Positions 5,633-12,847 of a stretch of DNA of 12,874 nt are shown piece by piece. The notes beneath the pieces were generated by a model. It saw only the letters and a program-made list of their open reading frames with translations, was not told where the DNA came from and ran no database searches. Made by a program: the position numbers and the translations under genes. Positions within the stretch are counted from its first letter, which is position 1, and every line of letters starts with the position of its first letter. The DNA lies in the NCBI GenBank assembly GCA_031424145.1, contig JANPGV010000151.1, positions 1 through 12,874 of the forward strand, given 5' to 3'. Source of the DNA: JAENVT01 sp031424145 (GTDB lineage: Bacteria; Actinomycetota; Acidimicrobiia; Acidimicrobiales; Ilumatobacteraceae).

Positions 5633-5698
5633 TCTCGATCTCGGTCGTCGCGATCGTCGCGGGCCTGCCAGGACCGATCGCGGAGAAGCGCAAAGCGA

Positions 5699-5712
5699 CT
5701 AACACGGGTTAC
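5699..5712 (+). promoter_or_regulatory. Operator-like site upstream of the LacI-family gene
   Basis: CTAACACGGGTTAC matches 11 of 14 positions of the pattern TTRACWCGWGTYAA seen twice at the importer promoter, with the same central CG. It sits 65 bp before the GTG of the regulator gene and suggests autoregulation. Confidence 0.45.
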
Positions 5713-5776
5713 TAGATCGTGTGAGTAAGGTAACTTGTTCCTGCGCGCTCCGCAAAAACCAGAAGGAGTCCGGCAC

Positions 5777-6793
5777 GTGCCGCCACAGTCCGAACGCCGA
5801 AGAATCACCAGCAAGGACGTCGCGCTCGCTGCCGGGGTCTCGCGCACCACGGTCAGCTTCGTTCTCAACGAACGCGCAGACGTCGCTATCCCCGACTCAA
5901 CGCGTCAACGGGTTTGGGCGGCGGCAAGCAAGCTGGGGTACGCGCCATCACCGGAGGCACGAGCGCTTCGTCTTGGTCGCAGCGACGTTGTGCTGTGCCT
6001 GCTACCGGACTGGCCGATCACCGGGCCCGTCGGTGTGTTACTCGAGGCGCTCAGCGCCGAACTTGCACTCGCCGGCCTGACGATGCTGTCCCATCAGCGC
6101 CAGGCGGCAGACGAACTTGGCCAAGTACTCGCCGCATTGACCCCAACTGCAATCGTCGCGATGTGTGATCTGGCCGAGGTCGAGGTCGAGCTCGCCGAGC
6201 AGCGCGGCATCCAGGTCGTATCGTTCATGGGGCGCGTGCCCAAGCAGGTCGACGTGGCGTGCTTCACGCAGGCGGACGTGGGGCGCCTCCAGGTGCGAGC
6301 AGTAGTAGCTGACCGCGGACACTCGTTCATAGGGTACGTCTCGCCCTACGACCGCAAGCTGGACTGGTTCAGCGCCCCTCGCCTGGCGGGCGCACGACAG
6401 GAAGCCCGCCAGCTCGGCGCTCGACTGATCCACTACAGGCTTCCCGCGAGGGACAATGGATCAACGGGCAAGTGGCTGGAGACGGCCCGAGCCAAAGGCA
6501 TGACCGCAGTGTGTGCCTACAACGACGACGTGGCATTCTCGCTGTTGATGGCAGCGTTCGAGCGCGGACTGTCCGTGCCAGACGACCTCTCGCTCATCGG
6601 TGTCGACGATTCAGCGTTCACCACCCTCACGCGGCCGACACTGAGCAGCATCGGGTTCCGACTCGGACCCGAAGCCAAACGACTCACCGCAGTCATCCTC
6701 GGTGATGGTCAAGACGTGCAGGAAAGTTCCCCATCGGACATCTTCGACCTCAAGGTTCGGGACTCGCTCGCCATGCGACGGCCGGCCGGCTGA
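5777..6793 (+). CDS. LacI-family transcriptional repressor
   Basis: 338 residues. The N-terminal helix-turn-helix (about 10-31) reads ITSKDVALAAGVSRTTVSFVLN, followed by the hinge-helix region (LGYAPSPEARALR). The periplasmic-binding-protein-like effector domain follows (about 58-330). It holds the typical second-lobe block CAYNDDVAFSLLMAAFERGL, then VPDDLSLIGVDDSAFTTLTRP. These proteins bind operators as dimers and release them on binding a small ligand, usually a sugar. I chose the GTG at 5777 because AGAAGGAG (5761-5768) lies eight bases upstream; a TTG at 5735 would have no such site. It stands 230 bp before an ABC sugar-type importer on the same strand and very likely controls it. Ligand unknown. 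Confidence 0.92.
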   Translation: MPPQSERRRITSKDVALAAGVSRTTVSFVLNERADVAIPDSTRQRVWAAASKLGYAPSPEARALRLGRSDVVLCLLPDWPITGPVGVLLEALSAELALAGLTMLSHQRQAADELGQVLAALTPTAIVAMCDLAEVEVELAEQRGIQVVSFMGRVPKQVDVACFTQADVGRLQVRAVVADRGHSFIGYVSPYDRKLDWFSAPRLAGARQEARQLGARLIHYRLPARDNGSTGKWLETARAKGMTAVCAYNDDVAFSLLMAAFERGLSVPDDLSLIGVDDSAFTTLTRPTLSSIGFRLGPEAKRLTAVILGDGQDVQESSPSDIFDLKVRDSLAMRRPAG

Positions 6794-6818
6794 GTCGGTA
6801 CCGATCTGCGATAGGCGC

Positions 6819-6838
6819 CGTTCGCAATGTGCCGAACG
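6819..6838 (+). terminator. Possible hairpin after the LacI-family gene
   Basis: CGTTCG (6819-6824) and CGAACG (6833-6838) form a 6-bp stem with an 8-base loop, extendable by GGC/GCC across a 3-base bulge. There is no T-tract, so termination is only a guess from its place 25 bp after the stop codon. Confidence 0.25.
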
Positions 6839-6942
6839 CCGCTAGTCACACGCTTCCACGTCGACCATAAGTCGTCCGGGCGACGAAGGCGCCACTGCTC
6901 CGCGACTTAGGGCGGCGGTCAAGGCAGCGCAGCAAAAAATCA

Positions 6943-6984
6943 TTGACACGAGTTAACAAGGCGTTTATCGTTGACTCGTGTTAA
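6943..6984 (+). promoter_or_regulatory. Importer promoter with two LacI-type operators
   Basis: Sigma-70-like promoter: -35 TTGACA (6943-6948), 17-bp spacer, -10 TATCGT (6966-6971), with an A6 tract just upstream (6934-6939). Two 14-bp pseudo-palindromes with central CG, TTGACACGAGTTAA (6943-6956) and TTGACTCGTGTTAA (6971-6984), differ at only two positions. They are spaced 28 bp centre to centre. The first covers the -35; the second covers the predicted start of transcription. This arrangement fits repression by the LacI-family protein encoded upstream. The leader to the ATG at 7024 would be about 45 nt. Confidence 0.8.
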
Positions 6985-7023
6985 CTCTGGCCCTGGGGGT
7001 CCAGCCGTCCGAAATGGGGAAAC

Positions 7024-8169
7024 ATGATCCGTTACCGATCCATGCGCTGTCGCGGTGCGTCGCAGCTCGCTATTGGCCTCACGGCGCTCGTCCTGGCTGC
7101 ATCGGCCTGCAGCAAACGGAGTGACGGCGGCTCGACCGAGACGACGAAGACACCAGCCGCCTCGACTGCCGAGACGTCTAGCGCAAGCGACACGACAGCG
7201 GCGCCGGCCGCTTCGACGGTCGCCACGTCGCCAGGCACCGATGCCACTGCATCCGCAGGCGAGTCCACCACCGGAAATCTCGACATCATCATGGTTTCGG
7301 GTCCGCTGTTCGATCCCTTCTTCAGCGCGCTCAAGAAGGGTGCCGAGGACGCGGCCAGTGATCTGGGCGTCAATCTCGAATATGCGACCGTCGACAATGC
7401 CGACAACTTTGGCCCTGACCTTGCGCGGCTGACCCAGAATGCGGTCACGAAGCATCCCGACGGTCTCGCCGTCGGGAACTACTTCCCGGATGCACAGGGC
7501 CCGGAGATCACTCGCGGGGTCAAGGCGGGAATCCCCGTTGTCATGGTGAACGGTGGCGAAGCCACTTGGCAGGACGTCGGCGCGCTCACGTACATCGGAC
7601 AGGACGAAACCCTCGCGGGCGAACAGGGTGCTCAGACCTTGATCGACGCCGGTGCCAAGAACATCTTGTGCGTGAACCATGTCCCAGGCAACCCCACGGT
7701 CGAAGCACGTTGCATCGGCGCACAGAAAGTCGCCGGTGACAGCGGTGCGAAGAGCTCGGTCCTCAACATCGCTTCGCAGGATGCCAACAACCCGACAGCT
7801 GTCGTCGCCGCAATCCGCGGCCAGCTCCAGGCCGACAGCTCGATCGACGCCGTGTTCACCCTCGGCTCTGGGATTGCCGAGAGCGCACTCCGCGCCGTCG
7901 ATGATGCCGGTCTTGCCGGCAAGGTGAAGGTCGGCACGACCGATCTCTCGAAGAACGTTCTTCAGGCCGTGGCCGACAAGAAGCTGCTCTTTGCGATCGA
8001 TCAGCAGCCGTATCTGCAGGGCTACTACGCGGTGCAGGTCCTGGCGCAGTACGTCCGGTATGGGCTCCTGCCCGCTGCGCCGCCGCGCACAGGTCCGCTC
8101 GTGGTCGACACGGCCAACGTCGCGGCAGTTCAGAAGGCGAACGAGAGCGGCGTCCGCGGTGCAGCGTGA
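7024..8169 (+). CDS. ABC importer substrate-binding lipoprotein, ribose/inositol class
   Basis: 381 residues. A signal peptide ends at LVLAASAC, with the lipidated Cys at 29. A Thr/Ala/Ser-rich linker (about 33-84) is followed by the type-1 periplasmic-binding fold (about 86-365). Typical pieces are IIMVSGPLFDPFFSALKKGA, PEITRGVKAGIPVVMVNGG, YIGQDETLAGEQGAQTLIDAG, AVFTLGSGIAESALRAVDDAG and FAIDQQPYLQGYYAVQVLAQY. It captures a small ligand outside the membrane and hands it to the permease. Members bind ribose, xylose, inositol, rhizopine or autoinducer-2; the pocket residues do not let me choose. The ATG at 7024 has GGGGA upstream at short spacing. First gene of the importer operon, behind two LacI-type operators. 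Confidence 0.92.
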   Translation: MIRYRSMRCRGASQLAIGLTALVLAASACSKRSDGGSTETTKTPAASTAETSSASDTTAAPAASTVATSPGTDATASAGESTTGNLDIIMVSGPLFDPFFSALKKGAEDAASDLGVNLEYATVDNADNFGPDLARLTQNAVTKHPDGLAVGNYFPDAQGPEITRGVKAGIPVVMVNGGEATWQDVGALTYIGQDETLAGEQGAQTLIDAGAKNILCVNHVPGNPTVEARCIGAQKVAGDSGAKSSVLNIASQDANNPTAVVAAIRGQLQADSSIDAVFTLGSGIAESALRAVDDAGLAGKVKVGTTDLSKNVLQAVADKKLLFAIDQQPYLQGYYAVQVLAQYVRYGLLPAAPPRTGPLVVDTANVAAVQKANESGVRGAA

Positions 8170-8199
8170 CCTCCGACATCGGCCCGGAACGAGAACCCA

Positions 8200-9249
8200 A
8201 TGGCCACTGACACGACCACCGCGGCCGCCGGTCCGCAGACCAGCACGGAGCCACCACAGCCGGCCGCACTGACCCAAGCCGCGAAACGCTTCACCAGACG
8301 GCCCGAATTCGCTGCGCTCATCGGCCTCCTAGTCAGCTTCTGCTTCTTCGCCTACACCACGCGTGGGTCCGACTTCGTGTCGCTCGACGGCTCGGCCGCC
8401 TGGCTCAACGTCGCCGCCGAACTCGGCATCGCCGCGGCATGCGTTTCGCTGTTGCTGATCGCCGGCGAATTCGACCTCTCCATCGGCTCGATGGTCGGCA
8501 CAGCCTCGATGGTGGTGGCGATCGGCAGCGGGTACTACACCTGGCCGCTGTGGGCGTCCATCGTTGCCGCGCTGCTAGTGGCAGCAGTGATCGGGTTCAT
8601 CAACGGCTACGTCGTGGTGCGCACAGGCTTACCGTCGTTCATCGTCACGTTGGCCATGCAATTCGTTCTCGCCGGGGCGTCTTTGGGCCTCGCGCGGCTC
8701 ATCTCCAACACAACTAGCATCTCGGTTCCTGTCAGCGGCTCAGCCAAAACCGTGTTCGCCGCGAAATGGGGGCAATACAGCGTCACCATCGTGTGGTGGA
8801 TCGGTCTCACGATCATCGCCGAAGTTGTCCTGATCACCACCCGCTTCGGCAACTGGGTGTACGCAACCGGCGGAAACCCGAACTCGGCACGCGCCGAAGG
8901 TGTACCCGTGAAGAAGGTGAAGATCATCCTGTTCATGACCACATCGATCGGAGCAGCGCTTGTCGGGATCCTCCAAACGCTGCAGTTCAACAGCGGCGAC
9001 GTCATACGTGGCCGCGGCATCATCTTCACCAGCATCATCGCCGTGGTCATCGGCGGCGCCCTGCTGTCGGGCGGGTACGGCTCCGCGGTGGGCGCAATGA
9101 TCGGCGCCATGACCTACGGGATCGTATCCGTCGGCATATTCTTCACCGGCTGGAACAGCGACTGGGTCAGCCTGTTCCTGGGCGTCTTGCTGTTCCTGGC
9201 CGTGCTGGCCAACAACTACTTCCGCAAGCTCGCACTTGCACGGCGATAG
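8200..9249 (+). CDS. ABC importer permease, RbsC type (BPD_transp_2)
   Basis: 349 residues. A polar N-terminal tail (about 1-35) precedes 8-10 membrane helices. Family marks are IAGEFDLSIGSMVG (87-100), GFINGYVVVRTGLPSFIVTL (132-151), the ATPase-contact loop GGNPNSARAEGVPVKKVKI (224-242), and GGALLSGGYGSAVGAMIGA (286-304). Length is normal for a ribose-type permease. It would form a homodimeric channel. It starts 30 bp after the binding protein and ends 14 bp before the ATPase gene, so the three are one transcript. No defects seen. Confidence 0.93.
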   Translation: MATDTTTAAAGPQTSTEPPQPAALTQAAKRFTRRPEFAALIGLLVSFCFFAYTTRGSDFVSLDGSAAWLNVAAELGIAAACVSLLLIAGEFDLSIGSMVGTASMVVAIGSGYYTWPLWASIVAALLVAAVIGFINGYVVVRTGLPSFIVTLAMQFVLAGASLGLARLISNTTSISVPVSGSAKTVFAAKWGQYSVTIVWWIGLTIIAEVVLITTRFGNWVYATGGNPNSARAEGVPVKKVKIILFMTTSIGAALVGILQTLQFNSGDVIRGRGIIFTSIIAVVIGGALLSGGYGSAVGAMIGAMTYGIVSVGIFFTGWNSDWVSLFLGVLLFLAVLANNYFRKLALARR

Positions 9250-9263
9250 CGAACGGACGCCCA

Positions 9264-10070
9264 ATGCCCACCACCACCGCCACCACCCCGATCATCGCCC
9301 TCCGGAACGTCTCCAAGCGGTTCCCCGGTAACGACGCACTCACCGACATCTCGCTGGAAGTCAACGTCGGTGAGGTTCTCTGTCTGCTCGGCGATAACGG
9401 CGCCGGCAAATCGACCCTGATCAAGATTGTGTCCGGCGTGCACGAGCCCACATCCGGCACCATCGAGATCGACGGCGAACAGGTCAAGTTCTCCGACCCC
9501 CGCGAGGCACGCCAACGCGGCATCGCCACCGTTCATCAAGAAGTCGGCGCCATCCCACTGATGAGTGTTGCCCGCAACTTCTTTCTCGGCGCAGAGCCGG
9601 TCAAAAAGATCGGACCGTTCAAGTTCTTCGACAACAAGACCGCCAGCCGTGTCGCCCTCGACGAAGTCCGCGCTCTCGGCATCCGCCGCATAAAGGACGC
9701 ACGCCAACTCGCCGGAACATTGTCCGGTGGCGAACGTCAGGCACTGATGATTGCCCGGGCGATGTACTTCGGAGCCCGTGTCCTGATCCTCGATGAGCCG
9801 ACCTCCGCCCTCGGTGTGAAAGAAGCACGCACGTTGCTGCGTTTCATCAAAAACGCAACCGCCCGCGGCGTCGCGGTCGTGTTCATCACTCACAACGCCC
9901 ACCACGCAATGGCCGTCGGCGACCGGTTCGCGGTGCTCATCCAAGGGCGGGTCGTGGCCGACTTCCGGCGCGGCGAACGCACCCGCATCGAACTGCTCAC
10001 GCTGATGGCGGGCGGCGAAGAACTCGGCACACTCGAGGATCAACCCGACGACTTCGAGGACGACGAATAG
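9264..10070 (+). CDS. ABC importer ATPase, single nucleotide-binding domain
   Basis: 268 residues with one complete ATPase domain: Walker A GDNGAGKST (43-51), Q-loop Gln92, signature LSGGE (153-157), Walker B VLILDEPT (173-180), switch His210. The acidic C-terminus ends EDQPDDFEDDE. Most ribose-type importers carry a double-domain ATPase of about 500 residues (RbsA, MglA); this is the single-domain form (as in FrcA), so two copies would pair. The reading frame is open well upstream through the permease gene in another frame. I chose the ATG at 9264 because the ATPase fold begins there, 14 bp after the permease stop. The ribosome site is weak, which suggests translational coupling. Confidence 0.93.
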   Translation: MPTTTATTPIIALRNVSKRFPGNDALTDISLEVNVGEVLCLLGDNGAGKSTLIKIVSGVHEPTSGTIEIDGEQVKFSDPREARQRGIATVHQEVGAIPLMSVARNFFLGAEPVKKIGPFKFFDNKTASRVALDEVRALGIRRIKDARQLAGTLSGGERQALMIARAMYFGARVLILDEPTSALGVKEARTLLRFIKNATARGVAVVFITHNAHHAMAVGDRFAVLIQGRVVADFRRGERTRIELLTLMAGGEELGTLEDQPDDFEDDE

Positions 10071-10073
10071 CCT

Positions 10074-10403
10074 GTGCACGCAACACTTGCCCTGCGCGCG
10101 GCGCGCGACGAGCTGCTCTCCCTCCGGACGGACTACGACGGCGCCTGCCGCGAGTTCCGCTGGCCCCACGTCGGCGACACCTTCAACTTCGCTCACGACT
10201 GGTTCGACCCGATCGCCCGCGGTAACCCCGCAGTCGGGCCTGGTGATTTCGTCGAGCAGTACGGCAGCCGGGCGAGCTACTCGTTCGACGAGCTCGCCCG
10301 ACGCTCCGACCAGGTCGCCCGGGCGCTCGCTGGGCATGGCGTCGGGCGCGGTGACAGTCGTCAAGCTCCAAGACGACACTCCGCACGATTCATACAGACC
10401 TGA
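10074..10403 (+). pseudogene. N-terminal remnant of an AMP-dependent (acyl-CoA/acetyl-CoA-type) synthetase
   Basis: Starting at a GTG 3 bp after the ATPase stop, about 93 residues match the start of an AMP-forming synthetase: CREFRWPHVGDTFNFAHDWF, IARGNPAVGPGDFVEQYGS, RASYSFDELARRSDQVARAL, AGHGVGRGD. The family continues with 'RVLVML(G)N...' at this point; here it changes to SRQAPRRHSARFIQT and stops. The full enzyme is about 550 residues, so the ATP-binding P-loop, adenylation core and C-terminal domain are all missing. A deletion with junction near 10350 is the simplest reading. The tight spacing suggests an intact version was once the last enzyme gene of this importer operon. Confidence 0.75.
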
Positions 10404-10450
10404 GGACTTCGGTCGACCGCGCCCGAATCCAAGCCGCTACGAGGTAACAA

Positions 10451-11356
10451 ATGCCAGAGTTCACCAAGCAAGACGGACGACCGATCCACTACGACGTGCA
10501 GGGAAGCAGCGACCTCGCGGCGATCGTGCTGATTGAGGGACTGAGTGCGCACCTGCTTGGCTGGCGCAACGAGTTCTGCCGATACTTCCTCGACGCCGGC
10601 TATCGCGTGGTCAGGTTCGACAACCGCGACGTGGGCCTGTCCGCCAGGTATCCCGATCGAGAGTATGACCTTCGCGACATGGCGGACGACGTCCACGAAC
10701 TGATACGGCATCTCGGCATCGCTCCGGCGCACATCGTTGGCCAATCCATGGGTGGAATGATCGCCCAGCAGTTGGTGCTGCGGTATCCGACCGACGTCGC
10801 AAGCATGAGCCTGCTGTATACCTCGGGTGCCACACGCCACCTCAACCTTGCTGCACGAGGCCCCGAAGCCCTCGCGAGCATTCCGAGAGCTTTGACGCGT
10901 GCTGAAGCCATCGAGTTCCACGTCCAGCAGGAACGATGGTGTGCCTCAACCTCGTTCTCGTTCGACCAAGCATGGAAGAGCGAACTAGGCGGACTGATGT
11001 GGGATCGCGGTTACGACCCGGATGGGGTTGCCCGACAGCTCACAGCAGTGCTTCACACTCCGATGGATGTCCGTGGCCTTTCGTCGGTGGCGGCGCCGAC
11101 GCTGATTGTCCACGGCACCGGCGATGCGCTGATCTCTCACATCGCCTCGGTCGAGCTGAATGAGGCGATACCAGATAGCGAACTGTGGATCGTCGAGGGT
11201 ATGGGACACGACCTGCCCCGGGAACTTTGGGGCGATCTCACCAGCCGCATTCTCGATAACGCTGGCCGAGCGCAGTCGCCACACCATTCGGGGGTGCAAC
11301 GCCCACCTCGACCTTCGGCTGAGCGCTCGTCTCACCGCCGAGAGTCCGCCACCTGA
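10451..11356 (+). CDS. Alpha/beta-fold hydrolase (methylesterase-like)
   Basis: 301 residues. Family marks are LIEGLSAHLLGWRNEF (28-42, oxyanion-side strand), VVRFDNRDVGLSA (53-65), the nucleophile elbow GQSMGG with Ser99, acid Asp225 in HGTGDALIS, and His253 in GMGHDLP. All three catalytic residues are present, so it should be active on an ester or similar bond; the substrate is not visible. The FDNRDVGLS block is shared with aclacinomycin-methylesterase-like proteins. GAGG (10441-10444) lies six bases before the ATG. After about residue 272 the tail is Arg/Pro/Ser-rich and not family-like, so the original C-terminus may have been replaced. It follows the synthetase remnant on the same strand and may read from the importer promoter. 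Confidence 0.9.
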   Translation: MPEFTKQDGRPIHYDVQGSSDLAAIVLIEGLSAHLLGWRNEFCRYFLDAGYRVVRFDNRDVGLSARYPDREYDLRDMADDVHELIRHLGIAPAHIVGQSMGGMIAQQLVLRYPTDVASMSLLYTSGATRHLNLAARGPEALASIPRALTRAEAIEFHVQQERWCASTSFSFDQAWKSELGGLMWDRGYDPDGVARQLTAVLHTPMDVRGLSSVAAPTLIVHGTGDALISHIASVELNEAIPDSELWIVEGMGHDLPRELWGDLTSRILDNAGRAQSPHHSGVQRPPRPSAERSSHRRESAT

Positions 11357-11368
11357 CGGCTAGGACTC
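11342..11368 (+). terminator. Hairpin across the stop codon of the hydrolase gene
   Basis: GAGTCCGCC (11342-11350) pairs with GGC-TA-GGACTC (11358-11368), giving a 9-bp stem with a two-base bulge and the loop ACCTGAC. No T-tract follows. A factor-independent terminator is possible but weak. Confidence 0.35.
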
Positions 11369-11707
11369 GCGACGACCTGTGTTGGGACCAGCGATCGAGA
11401 GCCCGGCTCACGCCGCACACCGAAACCGACCCGCCTGCCCCTCAACGCAACTACCCAGCCCGTGTTCGCGACGACGTTCGAGTGATGCTCTTGGACTCGC
11501 CACGGCGTCGGCGATTCCTCGTACGGCCACGTCGGCGCGGCTGTCCACCAGTCGGCGAGTCGCATTTCGTCGAACGAGACCACTACGCGTCGAGCATCCG
11601 CGCTGCAGCGATCGGAGCAAATAGCCCCACGAATTCGAAGCGGCCGGGTGCTCAGGGGCACCGTGCAACACGGGAAGGCACACGGCGCATCGATGCCCGC
11701 GACCGTG
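11357..11707. other. Gene-free stretch between hydrolase and integrase
   Basis: The hydrolase (plus) and integrase (minus) converge here. I find no recognisable gene or tRNA. A minus-strand frame (about 11335-11580) with FDEMRLADWWTAAPTWPY is open but starts nowhere clearly and resembles no family I know. This is one place an attachment site could lie, but no repeat pair is visible within the window. Confidence 0.5.
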
Positions 11708-12847
11708 TTATCTGCTGTTGAGGAGTTCGGCGATGTAGTCGGCTGCGTCGCGATCTGCGCCAGGTACGCAGTGTCCGTAGACGTTGAGGGTGGTGGATGC
11801 TCTGGCGTGGCCGAGTCGTTGTGAGACGGTGACGATGGCGACGCCGTGGGCGAGCATTTCGGTGGCCATGAAATGACGCAGGTCGTGCAACCGGAATTGG
11901 CCGACTCCAGCGCGGCGGCGGTGATCGATGAACATGTTGGTGACACGGTTCGGTAGCCACGGCAGCGAGCTATCTGGTTCGGCGCTGAACACGAACGCCT
12001 TGTCGGTCAACAGATGTTCGTGCTGGGTGGCTCGTTGGGTTGATCGCTGGTAGTGATCGACGAGTCGTTGCATGCTGGCGTGGTCGACGGCGACGCGGTA
12101 GGTGCGGTGGGTCTTGGTGGCGCGCAACACGGGGCCAGCGGGCCCGTCGACGTAGGCGCGGCTGAACCCGATCGCCCTGTGGGTGAAGTCGATGTCTGCC
12201 CATCGCAAGCCGAGCATCTGGCTTCGTCGCGCTCCGGTCGAGGCCGCCAGCCACAGATAGGTTGCGAAGTCGAGGTCGGTCTCTTCGACCGATGCGACGA
12301 GGCGTTGAATCTGGTCGGGTGTCGGAGGGCGGACCTCAGTAGGTGTGACCCGAGGTGGGCTCGAGTTGGCTGCGGGGTTGAGCCAGATCCATTCCCAGCG
12401 CACGGCTTGGGTCAATGCTCGATGCAATACGACGTGGACGCGGTGCACTGTGCCTGCTGTCAGCGGCCGGCCGTCGCGTCCGCCAGTGCGCGACAGCGAG
12501 CGGTACATGTCGTCGATGTCGATCGTGGTCAGCTTGTTGACCCCGATGTCGCCGAGTAGTGGTTTGAGATGGTGCTCGATGATGCTGCGGGTCTGCGCCA
12601 GTGTGGTCGAGGACCACGCCGGTGAAGCGTGTGTCATCCATCGATCAAGCAGGTCAGCGACGGTTCCGCCGCGTAGGCGGGCGTATCCGGCGTCTTCGAC
12701 GAACTCGCGGAGTCGGGCGGTGGCGTGGCGTCGCGAGCCGTGGACGGTCTTGGTCGCCCAGCGTTCACGACCACTCTTCTGCTCCACTCCGAGATAGACA
12801 CGCAGTTCCCACGTGTCAGGGCCACGTTGTCGCAATGATCCAGTCAT
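11708..12847 (-). CDS. Tyrosine recombinase / site-specific integrase
   Basis: 379 residues. An N-terminal AP2-like arm-binding part (about 5-60: GSLRQRGPDTWELRVYLG) precedes a core-binding SAM-like domain (about 62-160). The catalytic domain (about 175-370) has all expected residues: Arg207 in TGARRSQMLGLRW, Lys245 in RATKTHRTYRV, His321 and Arg324 in RLHDLRH, His347 in QRLGHARASTT, and the nucleophile Tyr357 in NVYGH. It should integrate and, with an excisionase, excise a mobile element. The first motif has Gln210 where the family usually has Glu. The ATG at 12847 begins the arm domain directly. No excisionase or attachment site is visible; the element probably extends outside the window. 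Confidence 0.93.
   Translation of the reverse strand: MTGSLRQRGPDTWELRVYLGVEQKSGRERWATKTVHGSRRHATARLREFVEDAGYARLRGGTVADLLDRWMTHASPAWSSTTLAQTRSIIEHHLKPLLGDIGVNKLTTIDIDDMYRSLSRTGGRDGRPLTAGTVHRVHVVLHRALTQAVRWEWIWLNPAANSSPPRVTPTEVRPPTPDQIQRLVASVEETDLDFATYLWLAASTGARRSQMLGLRWADIDFTHRAIGFSRAYVDGPAGPVLRATKTHRTYRVAVDHASMQRLVDHYQRSTQRATQHEHLLTDKAFVFSAEPDSSLPWLPNRVTNMFIDHRRRAGVGQFRLHDLRHFMATEMLAHGVAIVTVSQRLGHARASTTLNVYGHCVPGADRDAADYIAELLNSR

Noticed and set aside
6940..8277. Long open frame on the minus strand (about 445 codons) opposite the substrate-binding protein gene
   Set aside because: High-GC shadow of the plus-strand gene. The product has no recognisable domain, while the plus-strand protein has clear family motifs, a signal peptide and a promoter.
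8766..9263. N-terminal extension of the ATPase
   Set aside because: It overlaps the permease in another frame and is His/Arg-rich without family similarity; the ATPase fold starts at the ATG at 9264.
9216..10379. Long minus-strand frame opposite the ATPase and synthetase remnant
   Set aside because: Same shadow effect; the plus strand carries a complete Walker A, signature and Walker B set.
11332..11946. Minus-strand frame across the gene-free stretch and the 3' end of the integrase
   Set aside because: Its upstream half is a shadow of the integrase. The lower half lacks a convincing start or family match.
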